The position numbers and the translations under genes are program-made. Below, in pieces: positions 36,580 through 45,754 of a stretch of DNA of 64,000 nucleotides (position 1 is its first letter; each line of letters starts with the position of its first letter). This DNA is from Bacteroidales bacterium. Lineage in GTDB: Bacteria; Bacteroidota; Bacteroidia; Bacteroidales; P3. Where the stretch lies: NCBI GenBank assembly GCA_017429685.1, contig JAFROL010000018.1:1-64000 (forward strand), in the 5' to 3' direction. A model generated the notes under the pieces. The model had not been told where the DNA came from. It did not search any database and was given only the letters and a program-made list of their open reading frames with translations.

Positions 36580-37965
36580 CTAAATGAATATGTATCTCAA
36601 TATGAAGAGTATTGCCAGCACCCACATTGTGGGGGTGATTTTCTGGAAGCGGCCGCAGCAGGCGTTGAGGAGCACGTAGCTTATCATACCGATCAGGATG
36701 CCGTCGCTGATGCTGTAGGCGAAGGGCATAACGACAAGGGTGATGAATGCCGGGATGCTATCGCGATAGTCGAGCCAATTGATTTTGACCACAGGCTGCA
36801 TCATCATCATACCAACGATGACGAGTGCCGGGGCTGTGGCTGCCGGCGGAATGGCCAGAAAGAGAGGTGCAAAAAGCAGTGCCAGAGCAAAGCAGACGGC
36901 TGCCGAAAAAGCAGTGAGACCCGTGCGTCCACCAGCGCCGACGCCGGCAGCGCTTTCGACATAGGTGGTCGTTGTGCTGGTACCCAGGGCGGCGCCGCAG
37001 ATGGTACCGATACTGTCGGCCATAAAGCACTGGTTGATGCCGTCGACGTTGCCTTCTTCGTCCACATAGCCAGCCTTTTCGCTGACGCCGATGAGGGTCC
37101 CCATTGTGTCGAACATATCGATGAAGAGGAAGGTGAAGACCACGACAATCATATCGAGGATGCCCTTGCTTGTGGCCAGTTCGCTCCAGGTGAACTGGAA
37201 GGCTATGCCGCTGATGCTGGGCGGTGTCGAGACGATGCCGCTGAACGAGGTGAGGGCAGCGCGGACAACCTCGCCGTCGGCGCCCATAACGTTATAGATA
37301 GGCAGCAGGCCGAGGAATGTGGTGGCCAGGATGCCCCACAGGATGCCTCCGCGCACGTGCAGCATCACCAGGGTGCAGCTCACCACAAGGCCGATGATAC
37401 CCAGCAGGGCGGTGCCGTTGAAGAAGGCGGCTCCGCTGGCGTCGTGCAGCTTAAGGCCGAGGGTGACCAGCGTGGCGTCGCTGTTGACAACGATGCCGGC
37501 GTTCTGGAAGCCGATGAAGGCGATGAAAAGGCCTATACCGGCGCCGATGGCGTATTTCAGCGAAAGAGGTATGGCGTCGACAATCCATTTGCGCACGTTG
37601 GTGAGCGTCAGGATGATGAAGATGACACCTTCGATGAAGACGGCCGTCAGTGCAAACTGCCACGTGTGGCCCATCAGCAGGCAGACGGTGTAGACAAAGA
37701 AGGCGTTGAGGCCCATACCGGGAGCCAGCACGAAGGGCTTTTTGGCGATGAACGCCATAGCCAGCGTGCCGATGACGGCAGCCAGCGCGGTGGCGGTGAA
37801 GACGGCACCGTTCGATTTGGACATCTCGCCGCCCAGGGCGTCGAAAATGTTTGGGTTGACGGCCAGGATGTAGGCCATCGTAAGGAATGTGGTCAGACCG
37901 GCGATGATTTCGGTCCGCACATTATGCTTTTCGGGGTCGAACCCCAAGAATTTCAGGAATTTCAT
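36580..37965 (-). CDS. NCS2-family purine permease (AzgA/PbuG type)
   Basis: A 461-residue inner-membrane protein with about 12-14 hydrophobic segments. The N-terminus EIIAGLTTFLTMAYILAVNP and the segment APGMGLNAFFVY are hallmarks of the AzgA group of adenine/guanine/hypoxanthine permeases. It lies downstream of a DUF5020 outer-membrane protein, likely its outer-membrane channel, with an octamer repeat array between the two genes. Confidence 0.92.
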   Translation of the reverse strand: MKFLKFLGFDPEKHNVRTEIIAGLTTFLTMAYILAVNPNIFDALGGEMSKSNGAVFTATALAAVIGTLAMAFIAKKPFVLAPGMGLNAFFVYTVCLLMGHTWQFALTAVFIEGVIFIILTLTNVRKWIVDAIPLSLKYAIGAGIGLFIAFIGFQNAGIVVNSDATLVTLGLKLHDASGAAFFNGTALLGIIGLVVSCTLVMLHVRGGILWGILATTFLGLLPIYNVMGADGEVVRAALTSFSGIVSTPPSISGIAFQFTWSELATSKGILDMIVVVFTFLFIDMFDTMGTLIGVSEKAGYVDEEGNVDGINQCFMADSIGTICGAALGTSTTTTYVESAAGVGAGGRTGLTAFSAAVCFALALLFAPLFLAIPPAATAPALVIVGMMMMQPVVKINWLDYRDSIPAFITLVVMPFAYSISDGILIGMISYVLLNACCGRFQKITPTMWVLAILFILRYIFI

Positions 37966-38022
37966 TGTTTGTGGATTTAGGATTTAAAGTTTATGGTTTA
38001 TGGAAATGAACTCGACAAAGAC

Positions 38023-38094
38023 TAACGCATTAACACATTAGCAAATTAACGAATTAACAAATTAACGAATTAACTCATTAACGAATTAACACAT
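38023..38094. repeat. Octamer tandem repeat TAACGAAT-type, nine units
   Basis: Nine contiguous 8-nt units follow the pattern TAACnnAT (TAACGCAT, TAACACAT, TAGCAAAT, TAACGAAT, TAACAAAT, TAACGAAT, TAACTCAT, TAACGAAT, TAACACAT). The array occupies most of the spacer between the DUF5020 gene and the permease gene. Related arrays occur at 45688-45743 and 59142-59189 in the opposite orientation. Confidence 0.88.
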
Positions 38095-38096
38095 TC

Positions 38097-38858
38097 TTAG
38101 AAGTTCCATTTGATGCCAAGGCAGGGGGCGACGGTGAGACCCTTGTTGACGTTGCCCAGAATGGGGTCGAACTCTTTCCAACCGCCGGCAAAGTTGTAGG
38201 CTATTTCCACCTCGCCGCCGATGTTCAGGTTCTCGCAACCGAAGTGCTGGCCTACGTTGTACCAGATTTGCGGTTCGGTCAGGATTACCCAGTCGGTCTC
38301 TTCGGTAGTGTAGCCAAGCAGGGCCGTATTGTCTTCGACCCTCCAGGTCTGTTTCTCGCCCCAGATGTCGAGGAATCCGCTGAAGGTCAGGCCCTTCACG
38401 CCAAACAGGTTCTGCATACCCCATACGAAGGTGAATTGGAGGGGTATGTAGTCTGTGGCGATTTGATTTAGGTTGCGTATCTCTTTGTACATCAGCTCGA
38501 AGGTGAACGTGTTGGTGTAGTCGCTGTTGTGTAGGAAATATTCGGCACCAAAAAGCCAGGCGTTGCTTGCAAACTGGCCGCCGTTCCACTCGACGTGCAG
38601 GCTCAGGGCTCCGAGTTTGCTGTCCTGCCAGAAGTTGAGGGCGCGGGCAATCTCGGTGTAGTAGCCAGTCGGCGTTGTCAGGTTGGGATGGTAGATGTCG
38701 TTGAAGAAGAAGGTCGATCCCCACTTGTCGGCCTTGAACATCTCAAGGGTCGTGGTGAAATGACCGCGGTTGAAGTCGTACATCTCCTGGATGTTGGTCT
38801 GTGCTTTGAGGCCAAGGGTGGCCAAGAGCATTGCTGCAACTAATAATGTTTTTTTCAT
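38097..38858 (-). CDS. DUF5020 outer-membrane protein (Tsx-like channel)
   Basis: A 253-residue exported protein with a signal peptide ending LGLKAQ and an amphipathic beta-strand pattern rich in aromatic residues, consistent with an outer-membrane beta barrel. It matches DUF5020 of Bacteroidales, related in fold to nucleoside channels. Its placement immediately upstream of a purine permease suggests the pair carries nucleobases or nucleosides across both membranes. Confidence 0.78.
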   Translation of the reverse strand: MKKTLLVAAMLLATLGLKAQTNIQEMYDFNRGHFTTTLEMFKADKWGSTFFFNDIYHPNLTTPTGYYTEIARALNFWQDSKLGALSLHVEWNGGQFASNAWLFGAEYFLHNSDYTNTFTFELMYKEIRNLNQIATDYIPLQFTFVWGMQNLFGVKGLTFSGFLDIWGEKQTWRVEDNTALLGYTTEETDWVILTEPQIWYNVGQHFGCENLNIGGEVEIAYNFAGGWKEFDPILGNVNKGLTVAPCLGIKWNF

Positions 38859-38920
38859 TGTGTTGAGTTTTAATGGTTATTGAAATGATTTTGCAGAAAT
38901 TCTTGCAAATTTCAGAAATG

Positions 38921-38928
38921 CAAAGATA
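38921..38928 (-). promoter_or_regulatory. -7 box TATCTTTG for the DUF5020-permease operon
   Basis: TATCTTTG on the minus strand lies about 60 nt before the start codon at 38858. No good -33 TTTG is visible at 19 nt spacing. Confidence 0.55.
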
Positions 38929-39026
38929 CGAAATATTATTTAAATTTTGTAAATTTTAACAAAAAAAACATTATTCCGCTTTGGCACGAAAAATGAGGAT
39001 TGATTATGCTTTGTGGTGTAAATGTT

Positions 39027-39698
39027 TTATAATGAGTATGATGCTCGTAATGTTATTTTGTATGGTCTGACGTGTAATTTGTGCGAGTCGACGTTAAGCA
39101 AATCGGTGATGCCCCATTTCAGGTCGACTGCCATCTGCCATTTTCTGTCGATATGCACTGCCAATGTCATTGCTGCACCCGCGCAGAGGTCGCCCAAGGC
39201 AAAAATAGGGTTGTCGGTGCGAGGGTTGTTGGTGCTGGTGCGGCTGTAGGGGTTCGCAACGCTGTGGTTGCTGCTGTGGCTGAAAACGATGAAATGGGTG
39301 TAGGGGCCTGCCAGCAACTGGAGGGAATTGTTGTTGAGGTCGAAACTGTATCCTGCCTGTACCATTATGTCGGTGCCTCCAGTGGTGATAACAGCTGTCG
39401 GTTCGTCTGTGACAATGCGTGCCCGCTCGATGGTGGCAAGAGCGGTCATCTGCAGTCGCCAGTTGCGTGTGATGTGGTAGCTGATGGCTGCTCCTGCATC
39501 GGCTCCCAGGGCTGGGCGAATATGGTCGGGGGCATAGTCGGTCGATTGCAGGTTGTAGCGGTATCCGCCAAGGTTCGGACCGGCAGTGAGGCTCCAGCTT
39601 GTGTATTGCCGGAAGAGGTCGCTGCTGTCGGCGTTTTGAGCGTCAGCAGAAGCTATCAGAATGATTAAAGATATGATTGTAAAGATGTTCTTTCTCAT
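39027..39698 (-). CDS. Outer-membrane beta-barrel protein
   Basis: A 223-residue exported protein with signal peptide MRKNIFTIISLIILIASADA and alternating beta strands (SLTAGPNLGGYRYNL, LQLLAGPYTHFIVF, KITLRASYSL) ending in a near-terminal aromatic residue. This fits the small PorT/OMP-beta-barrel group of Bacteroidetes. It is the last gene of an operon with DUF5686 and the fucosidase (4-nt gap). Function unknown. Confidence 0.78.
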   Translation of the reverse strand: MRKNIFTIISLIILIASADAQNADSSDLFRQYTSWSLTAGPNLGGYRYNLQSTDYAPDHIRPALGADAGAAISYHITRNWRLQMTALATIERARIVTDEPTAVITTGGTDIMVQAGYSFDLNNNSLQLLAGPYTHFIVFSHSSNHSVANPYSRTSTNNPRTDNPIFALGDLCAGAAMTLAVHIDRKWQMAVDLKWGITDLLNVDSHKLHVRPYKITLRASYSL

Positions 39699-39702
39699 AA
39701 TG

Positions 39703-42318
39703 CTAAAGTGTGAATTTGAATTCTATTTTAATAAATCCCTTTTCTTTGGAACTCATACCTTCGTTGTAGCTGATACGGCGTATGTAGTCTATGCGAATGA
39801 ATTTCAGGATGTTTTCGATGCCGATGCTCCATTCCATATAGGGCTTTTCGCCAAGTGGCGACGTGCCGTCGGGCAACTTGAAGAGGCCTGTGGGGTCGCC
39901 AGCGGCAGGGTTGTTTTTGGTTGTGAGTCCGCCGTAGAGGATGTTGAATCCTGCAACTTCGCGCAGCCGGAGCCGCTTGATGAGCGGTATGTTGTTGAGT
40001 ATCCATCCTTTAAGGTGATATGTGGCGAAAAAGGCGGCATACTGGTCGGTGACAAATTCCATTGGCCGCATAGTGTTGAACGCGGAGGATGAGATGAATA
40101 TATTGTCGTTGCCGCTGGGGAAGCAGAGCCGTGGGTATGGGACGCGGTTCCAGACGATGCCGGAAACAAGTTTGGCGTCGATGTGGCCGAATGCGCTGAG
40201 CCAGAATCGTTTCTCGGCACTGAAATCGGTGCGCTGGTAGCGGAATCCGCCTTCCATCAGGCCGATGCGGTGTGTCAGGTTTATGGTGGGGGCATCTTTT
40301 TTGAGCGTGGTGATGTTGGCGCTGCCTGGGCGTCGGCTGTCGGGGTCACGGTTGGGGCTGAAAGTCAGTTTGCCCATCCATTCGGCTTCGGCAAAATGGT
40401 CTACGGTGCGAAGTGTTCCGTCGTCCTGATACTGATGGTATTGCAGCAGTGAGGTGGGTTCGTAGCGGCGTGCAGCCAGCCAGGTGTCGATGCGCAGATG
40501 GCTGGGCCACTGCTTCTGCAAACGCAGTACGCCTTGTGCCACATATTGCAGTTTCTGAGGTACATTGCTGGACATCATTATGTTGTCGCGATCAAAGTTG
40601 TCGAAGCTTTGTCCGGGGGCTTCCAGCTCATAGGATGCGGTGAGGCTGACGCGGTTCTGGGGCGATTCGTGCGAGTGAAGCTCTTTGTCTTCAAAGGTAT
40701 GAATCAGCGAAGTGTTGAATTTCATTCGTTTGTCGCCAAAACCGTAGGCTAAGTATCCTTCGGCGAAATTGCGTGGATTGAGTTTTGCCGTCGTCATTGC
40801 ACCCAGGCGAATGCGCCACCCTTCGGTGTGATTGTGGCTTACGAAGTTGTATATGGGACCTATGTACACACGGCTTGAATCGAATTTCGCGGCGGTGGGT
40901 ATATAGCCCGTAAAGGAGATTTCGGCTATCCGTCGCAGGCGCTGCATTTCGGGCAGGCGTGCCAGTTCGTAGCGCAGGCTGTCGATAACAGTCTCCTTTA
41001 CAGTTAACTCGATGGGGCGCAGTTCGTTCCACACTTTGCGCCGCATTTTTGTTTTTGGCAGCGAGGCATTGTTCGACAATGGCGAAAAAAGGCTGTCGGG
41101 CAGCATCGATGCGGTGTCGGAAATGTTGTAGTGGTGATAGATTCTAACCTGGTGGGCGTAGACTTCCTGCAGCTTTTTGTGGATGAACATACGGGCGTAG
41201 GTGTCGCTGCGGTCAGGTATGTACATCGGATGATTTGCGTTGCCGATGCTGTCGTCCAAACGGCTGAATGTCTGCACGATGTTGAGGTCGCGCACAAAGT
41301 TGAGGTTGACGTGTGGCGAGACGGTCATATTGTACTGCGTTACAGCATAGCTGCTGTCGAGGGCAATGTACATCTGTCCGGTGAAACCGTAACTGCGGTC
41401 GTTGGCCGGCACAAAAGACAGCTCTACGCATCGGGTTCCGTTGATTTCGACGGTATCGGTTATATAGTATTTGTAGAACGTGATGCCTATGGTGCTGCTT
41501 AGCGGACTGGTGAATCGGTTGAGCATCAGCTCGATGTCGTTGTCGTAGATGTCTATGGGGACGAACATCCCGCTTAGGCTCGCGTCGATGCCTTCCTGTC
41601 CCAGCATCTGGTCAAGGCCTTCCATTCGTTTGGCGGTGAGCAGGGTCCGGTTCTGACGAGGCTTTTGCCGGTACGACTGTTGCATCATCTGCTCGCGCAT
41701 CGAAATGGTAAGTATCGGTGTGGCGTCGAATGGCGTTTGGTCGATGTATTTTTCCAAGAAATTGAGTTTGCGCCAAATGCGTTTGTTCTCAAAGTCGGGA
41801 TGGAAGTCGTCGAGGGCGAGGGTTGTTTTTTCGTACACCTCGCGTCGGTAGCGCGGCAGCGATTGTGTGCGGTTCTGCTCTTTGTGCTCTATTACTGTGC
41901 GTGCCAGCTCAACGGCTGGGTTGTTGCGACGGCGGTAGCGTTTGCGGTCCTTGCGCGAGGCGGTGATGACAACTTCTTGCATCACCGTCGACCGCCGTTT
42001 CATCGCCACCTTGATGTTGCGTTTTGTCGTGCCTGACGCAATGATTTGTATTTCTGGCTCGTAGCCGAGCATCTGGAAACGGATGGTGTCCTGGCTGTGG
42101 CCTGCCGAGGCCTTTTTTGTCAGGCGGAACCGTCCGTCCATATCGCTTGTTGTGCCAGTGTTTGTACCAATAAAACCTATTTGCACGAAAGGCAAAGCCT
42201 CGCCGCTGACGGCGTCGGTGACGATGCCCTGAACCGTGGTGGCTCGCTCTTGTGCCGGTAGGCGAGTCGCCGAAGCCAGCAGCAAAATCAATAGCGCTAT
42301 GTGTCGGATTTGGTGCAT
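39703..42318 (-). CDS. DUF5686 outer-membrane protein with carboxypeptidase-like regulatory domain
   Basis: An 871-residue exported protein. After the signal peptide comes a carboxypeptidase-regulatory-like beta domain (VQGIVTDAVSGEALPFVQIG, about 29-115), then the DUF5686 region, predicted as a large beta barrel running to the C-terminus (KGFIKIEFKFTL). The family is widespread in Bacteroidetes, and its transport role is not established. The gene is 4 nt after the fucosidase and 4 nt before the small barrel gene, so all three are probably one transcript. Confidence 0.88.
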   Translation of the reverse strand: MHQIRHIALLILLLASATRLPAQERATTVQGIVTDAVSGEALPFVQIGFIGTNTGTTSDMDGRFRLTKKASAGHSQDTIRFQMLGYEPEIQIIASGTTKRNIKVAMKRRSTVMQEVVITASRKDRKRYRRRNNPAVELARTVIEHKEQNRTQSLPRYRREVYEKTTLALDDFHPDFENKRIWRKLNFLEKYIDQTPFDATPILTISMREQMMQQSYRQKPRQNRTLLTAKRMEGLDQMLGQEGIDASLSGMFVPIDIYDNDIELMLNRFTSPLSSTIGITFYKYYITDTVEINGTRCVELSFVPANDRSYGFTGQMYIALDSSYAVTQYNMTVSPHVNLNFVRDLNIVQTFSRLDDSIGNANHPMYIPDRSDTYARMFIHKKLQEVYAHQVRIYHHYNISDTASMLPDSLFSPLSNNASLPKTKMRRKVWNELRPIELTVKETVIDSLRYELARLPEMQRLRRIAEISFTGYIPTAAKFDSSRVYIGPIYNFVSHNHTEGWRIRLGAMTTAKLNPRNFAEGYLAYGFGDKRMKFNTSLIHTFEDKELHSHESPQNRVSLTASYELEAPGQSFDNFDRDNIMMSSNVPQKLQYVAQGVLRLQKQWPSHLRIDTWLAARRYEPTSLLQYHQYQDDGTLRTVDHFAEAEWMGKLTFSPNRDPDSRRPGSANITTLKKDAPTINLTHRIGLMEGGFRYQRTDFSAEKRFWLSAFGHIDAKLVSGIVWNRVPYPRLCFPSGNDNIFISSSAFNTMRPMEFVTDQYAAFFATYHLKGWILNNIPLIKRLRLREVAGFNILYGGLTTKNNPAAGDPTGLFKLPDGTSPLGEKPYMEWSIGIENILKFIRIDYIRRISYNEGMSSKEKGFIKIEFKFTL

Positions 42319-42322
42319 AAGA

Positions 42323-43798
42323 CTATTGTTTTGTGTTGGTTATTTCGTCCATAAACAGCCCGATGCGGTTCAGGACCGGACAAGCCATCGATTTTTCGAT
42401 TTTGATTTGCACCTGACGGGCCGTTACTGTCGGCGTCAGCAGGATGCGCTTGTAGCCCACGGTTGTGCCTTCTGTCAGCCTGTGGCGTCTGCCGTCGGTG
42501 TCGGTATAGGCAATGCAGAATTTCTCGATGCGTTGACCCAGTGGTATGTATTCTTGCAGCATCACCCGATTGAAAGTCGCTGGTTGTTCGAAGGTTAGAG
42601 TCAGCACGGGTGTCAGCACGCTGTCGTCGGTAGTCCAGTAGCTGTCGAAGTCGCTGTCGAGCAGATTGCTGGCTCGGAATGCTTTGCCGCGCCATCCGCC
42701 TCGAGTGTTGCTGGCGTCGATGACGCCTTTTTGTGCCAGATCAGTGCTGAAAATGCTGTCCAGTGCGCCACGGAACTCCAGCAGCCTGATGGAGTCTTCG
42801 GTGGCAATCAGTCCTCTGCGGTCGGGCGGCACGTTGAGCAGCAGCAGCGAGTTGCGTCCCACGCTGGTATAGTAGATGTGGAGCAGCTCGTCTAAGCTCT
42901 TGGGGCGCTCGTTTTCGTGCCAGAACCAGCCGGGGCGGATGCTTACGTCGGTTTCGGCAGGAATCCAATGCTGTCCGTCTCGGTCGCCTCTGTTCAGAAT
43001 GACGGTGCCTGGCGATCCGGCGCCGGGTGTGAAGCCGTCGCTGTTGAGCGTCGAGAAACAGGTCTCGCCAGCCTCGCCACTTTCGTTGCCAACCCAGCGG
43101 CATCCGGGACCCACGTCGCTGAAAATTACTGCGTCGGGCTGCAGGCGTGCCACTGTTGCGTTGAACAGCGGCCAGTCGTAGGTCTGGCGTTTGCCGTTAG
43201 GGCCTTCGCCGTTGGCGCCGTCGAACCATTGCTCAAAGATGCGGCGTCGCCCTTTGCTGTCGGAAGCGCCATATTGCGACAGGACACTTTCGAGCGTCAG
43301 CCGGAAAGTTTCGTTGTAGGCCTCGCTGCCGTAGGTCGGCGCGTTGCGGTCCCACGGCGAGACGTAAACGCCCATCGCTATGCCGGCTTCGGTGCAGGCA
43401 TCGCTCAGTTCGCGCAGCACATCGCCCTTGCCGTCGTGCCAGCTGCTTTGCGCCACGGTGTGGGTGCTGTGCGGATTGGGCCATAGGCAGAAGCCGTCGT
43501 GGTGCTTGGCGGTGACGATGATGCCGCCCATACCTGCCTGGCGCGCCACTGTGGCCCACTGGCGACAGTCGAGTGCCGTCGGGTTGAACAGGTCTTCGGC
43601 TTCGGTGCCGTCGCCCCATTCGGCGCCGCTGAACGTGTTTGGGCCGAAATGGCAGAACATAATTATTTCCATACGTTGCCAAGCCACTTGCTGCGGCGTC
43701 GGACAGGCTCCGAAAGGCTCGGGCGGAGCTATGTTCTTGCACGCGGCAAATAAGAATATGTGTAATATAATCAGAAGTTTGGCTATTTTTTCTTTCAT
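42323..43798 (-). CDS. Alpha-L-fucosidase lipoprotein (GH29) with C-terminal F5/8-type domain
   Basis: A 491-residue protein starting MKEKIAKLL at 43798, giving a lipoprotein signal peptide (LLIILHIFLFAAC). The GH29 fold is seen in FCHFGPNTFSG, TAKHHDGFCLWP and the nucleophile Asp of EQWFDGANG. The final 140 residues resemble a discoidin/CBM32-type domain. It would release terminal fucose from glycans, at the cell surface or in the periplasm. Gut or mucosal glycan use is inferred. Confidence 0.93.
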   Translation of the reverse strand: MKEKIAKLLIILHIFLFAACKNIAPPEPFGACPTPQQVAWQRMEIIMFCHFGPNTFSGAEWGDGTEAEDLFNPTALDCRQWATVARQAGMGGIIVTAKHHDGFCLWPNPHSTHTVAQSSWHDGKGDVLRELSDACTEAGIAMGVYVSPWDRNAPTYGSEAYNETFRLTLESVLSQYGASDSKGRRRIFEQWFDGANGEGPNGKRQTYDWPLFNATVARLQPDAVIFSDVGPGCRWVGNESGEAGETCFSTLNSDGFTPGAGSPGTVILNRGDRDGQHWIPAETDVSIRPGWFWHENERPKSLDELLHIYYTSVGRNSLLLLNVPPDRRGLIATEDSIRLLEFRGALDSIFSTDLAQKGVIDASNTRGGWRGKAFRASNLLDSDFDSYWTTDDSVLTPVLTLTFEQPATFNRVMLQEYIPLGQRIEKFCIAYTDTDGRRHRLTEGTTVGYKRILLTPTVTARQVQIKIEKSMACPVLNRIGLFMDEITNTKQ

Positions 43799-43821
43799 TT
43801 TTATCGACACGTTACAACGTG

Positions 43822-43829
43822 CAAAATTA
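43822..43829 (-). promoter_or_regulatory. -7 box TAATTTTG for the fucosidase operon
   Basis: TAATTTTG on the minus strand lies about 24 nt upstream of the fucosidase start and matches TAnnTTTG. Confidence 0.5.
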
Positions 43830-43888
43830 CAAAAAAAAACGGGGACTATGCTTTGCATTGTCCCCATAATTGTGCCGCTTGGTCGCAA

Positions 43889-45562
43889 TCAGTCGGTTAT
43901 TGCCTCGCTGACGTTGATGACGTGGTCGGCGAGTTTCTCGTATTGGGCATATAGGCTGCTGTAGGCGTTGCCGACGGCATAGTTGTATTTTCCTTGCTTC
44001 AGGGCTTCGATGTGCTCGGCACGGAGTCGGTCGCGCAAAGAGTTGACGTTGTATTCGGCGTCGTTGGCGGCACGCAGGTTGGCGTTGTCGAAGTCGGACA
44101 GGTTGGTATCCATCACTTTGAGGGCTTTTTCGACCGCGGCGGTCATCTGCTCCAGGTTGGCGTTGAGGTGGTCGTTGAAGTGGACGGCATCCTCGCGTTT
44201 GTTTTTGCGTGTCTGCGCGATTTGGAAGATGGTGTCGCCGATGCTTTCGAGGTTGTCACTGATGCGCAGCATCGAACCGACGCGCTGCGATGCGTGCTGG
44301 CTCAGTCCGCCACTGCCGACAGCGGTGAGGAAGTTGGTGATTTCGCGGTCCATACGGTCGGTAAGTTCCTCGTATTCCGATATCTGATTGACGAGACTGT
44401 CGAACTCTTTTTCGCTCTTTGCCGTCCGCAGTCCCGGCAGCAGGTGGTACATCTTAAGAACCTCTTGTGAAAAGAGTTGCAGCTCTTTCTTGGCCGACTG
44501 CAGGTTGAGCTCGGCGGTCGACACGGTACCACCGCTGATGTAGGTCAGATGGTACTCGTCCTGACGCTCTTTGCCCGTGCTCTCTTTGGCTTCGGGCACC
44601 ATACGGTCCACAAGCCACAAGATCTGAGGTATGAACCAGGCCAGCAATAATGTGTTGCCGACGTTGAAAAGCGTGTGGAACAGGGTGATGGCCATCGGCA
44701 CATCGGTAGGGTAGACGGATTGGACCAGCGTGACGATTGGCCGGAAGAGGACCAGCGTGACCAGTACGCCGACGACGTTGAACACCAGGTGGGCACGGGC
44801 CGCACGCTTGCCGGCCGTGTTGGCCACGGCGGCGGCGATGTTGGCCGTAATGGTGGTTCCGATGTTCTGGCCCATAACGAGGGCTATGGCCATTTCCGTG
44901 CCAAGCATCCCGTTGTAGCACATCAGCAGCGTGATGGCCATCATAGCCGACGACGACTGTACGAGGCAGGTGAGCACGGTTCCGATGGCGATGAACAGCA
45001 ATATTGACCAGAACCCAAAGCCGCTCAGCGAGGCAATGCCTTCGAGCAGACCCGGATACTGCTCCAGATTGGGCATTGCGCTCTGCAGCAGATCCATACC
45101 CACAAGCAACAGGGCTAGGCCGATAACCGTCTCGCCGACAGGCTTCAGCGACTCGCGTTTGGAGAATATGAAGAAAAGGCTGATGGCGGCCAGCAGCATC
45201 GGCAGCGAAAAGGCACCTGACCCTTCGCCAAGGCCCAGCAGGGCAATGATCCAGGCCGTGGCCGTGGTTCCGATGTTGGCACCCATAATGACAGCCACGG
45301 CACCGCTGAGCGACAGCAGGCCGGCGTTGACGAAACTAACGACCATCACCGTCGTTGCCGACGACGACTGGATGACGGCCGTGACGGCGGTGCCGGTAAG
45401 GATGCCGCTCACAGGATTTCCCGTGATGCGTCCCAGGATGGCTCGCATTTTGCTTCCTGCGGCTTTCTGCAGACCTTCGCTCATCATTTTCATAGCGAAG
45501 AGAAACACTGCCAGCGCACCGGCAAAATTGATGATAATAAGAATGATGTCTACAAAACTCAT
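43889..45562 (-). CDS. Na/Pi cotransporter with C-terminal PhoU-like domain
   Basis: A protein of about 557 residues starting at MSFVDIILI; a 14-residue TTG-initiated extension upstream is considered unlikely. Two inverted PNaS repeats carry the QSSSA signatures (VIQSSSATTV and LVQSSSAMMA) that form the phosphate path. From about residue 350 a helical PhoU-like domain follows. It imports phosphate with sodium, or exports it. A Pho-box-like 11-nt repeat array is upstream. Confidence 0.93.
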   Translation of the reverse strand: MSFVDIILIIINFAGALAVFLFAMKMMSEGLQKAAGSKMRAILGRITGNPVSGILTGTAVTAVIQSSSATTVMVVSFVNAGLLSLSGAVAVIMGANIGTTATAWIIALLGLGEGSGAFSLPMLLAAISLFFIFSKRESLKPVGETVIGLALLLVGMDLLQSAMPNLEQYPGLLEGIASLSGFGFWSILLFIAIGTVLTCLVQSSSAMMAITLLMCYNGMLGTEMAIALVMGQNIGTTITANIAAAVANTAGKRAARAHLVFNVVGVLVTLVLFRPIVTLVQSVYPTDVPMAITLFHTLFNVGNTLLLAWFIPQILWLVDRMVPEAKESTGKERQDEYHLTYISGGTVSTAELNLQSAKKELQLFSQEVLKMYHLLPGLRTAKSEKEFDSLVNQISEYEELTDRMDREITNFLTAVGSGGLSQHASQRVGSMLRISDNLESIGDTIFQIAQTRKNKREDAVHFNDHLNANLEQMTAAVEKALKVMDTNLSDFDNANLRAANDAEYNVNSLRDRLRAEHIEALKQGKYNYAVGNAYSSLYAQYEKLADHVINVSEAITD

Positions 45563-45591
45563 ATCGTTGTGTATTTGTTTTTTCTGGTTGC

Positions 45592-45686
45592 AAAAGTACT
45601 TCAAAAGTTACAAAACCCTGTTACGTTTCGGTTAAGATTCGGTTAAGATATTGTTTCGATTTTGTTACATAATTGTTACAATAATG
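45592..45686 (-). promoter_or_regulatory. Promoter with six 11-nt direct repeats resembling a Pho box
   Basis: The minus-strand -7 box TACTTTTG is at 45592-45599. Upstream, six 11-nt units start with GTTA or GTTT on the plus strand: GTTACGTTTCG (45621), GTTAAGATTCG (45632), GTTAAGATATT (45643), GTTTCGATTTT (45654), GTTACATAATT (45665) and GTTACAATAAT (45676). Read on the minus strand, two contain CTTAACCGA. The 11-nt phasing and core resemble PhoB-type operators, and the gene served is a phosphate transporter. There is no clear -33 box, as expected for an activated promoter. Confidence 0.65.
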
Positions 45687-45687
45687 A

Positions 45688-45743
45688 ATTCGTTAATTCG
45701 TTAATGTGTTAGTGTGTTAATTTGTAAATTCGTTAGTGTGTTA
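45688..45743. repeat. Octamer tandem repeat ATTCGTTA-type, seven units
   Basis: Seven units: ATTCGTTA, ATTCGTTA, ATGTGTTA, GTGTGTTA, ATTTGTAA, ATTCGTTA, GTGTGTTA. This is the reverse complement of the family at 38023-38094. It lies between the divergent Na/Pi cotransporter and dipeptidase genes. Confidence 0.86.
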
Positions 45744-45754
45744 TTCTTAACCAA

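Noticed and set aside
38023-38094. CRISPR array
   Set aside because: Unit of 8 nt is far too short, there are no spacers and no cas genes in the window.
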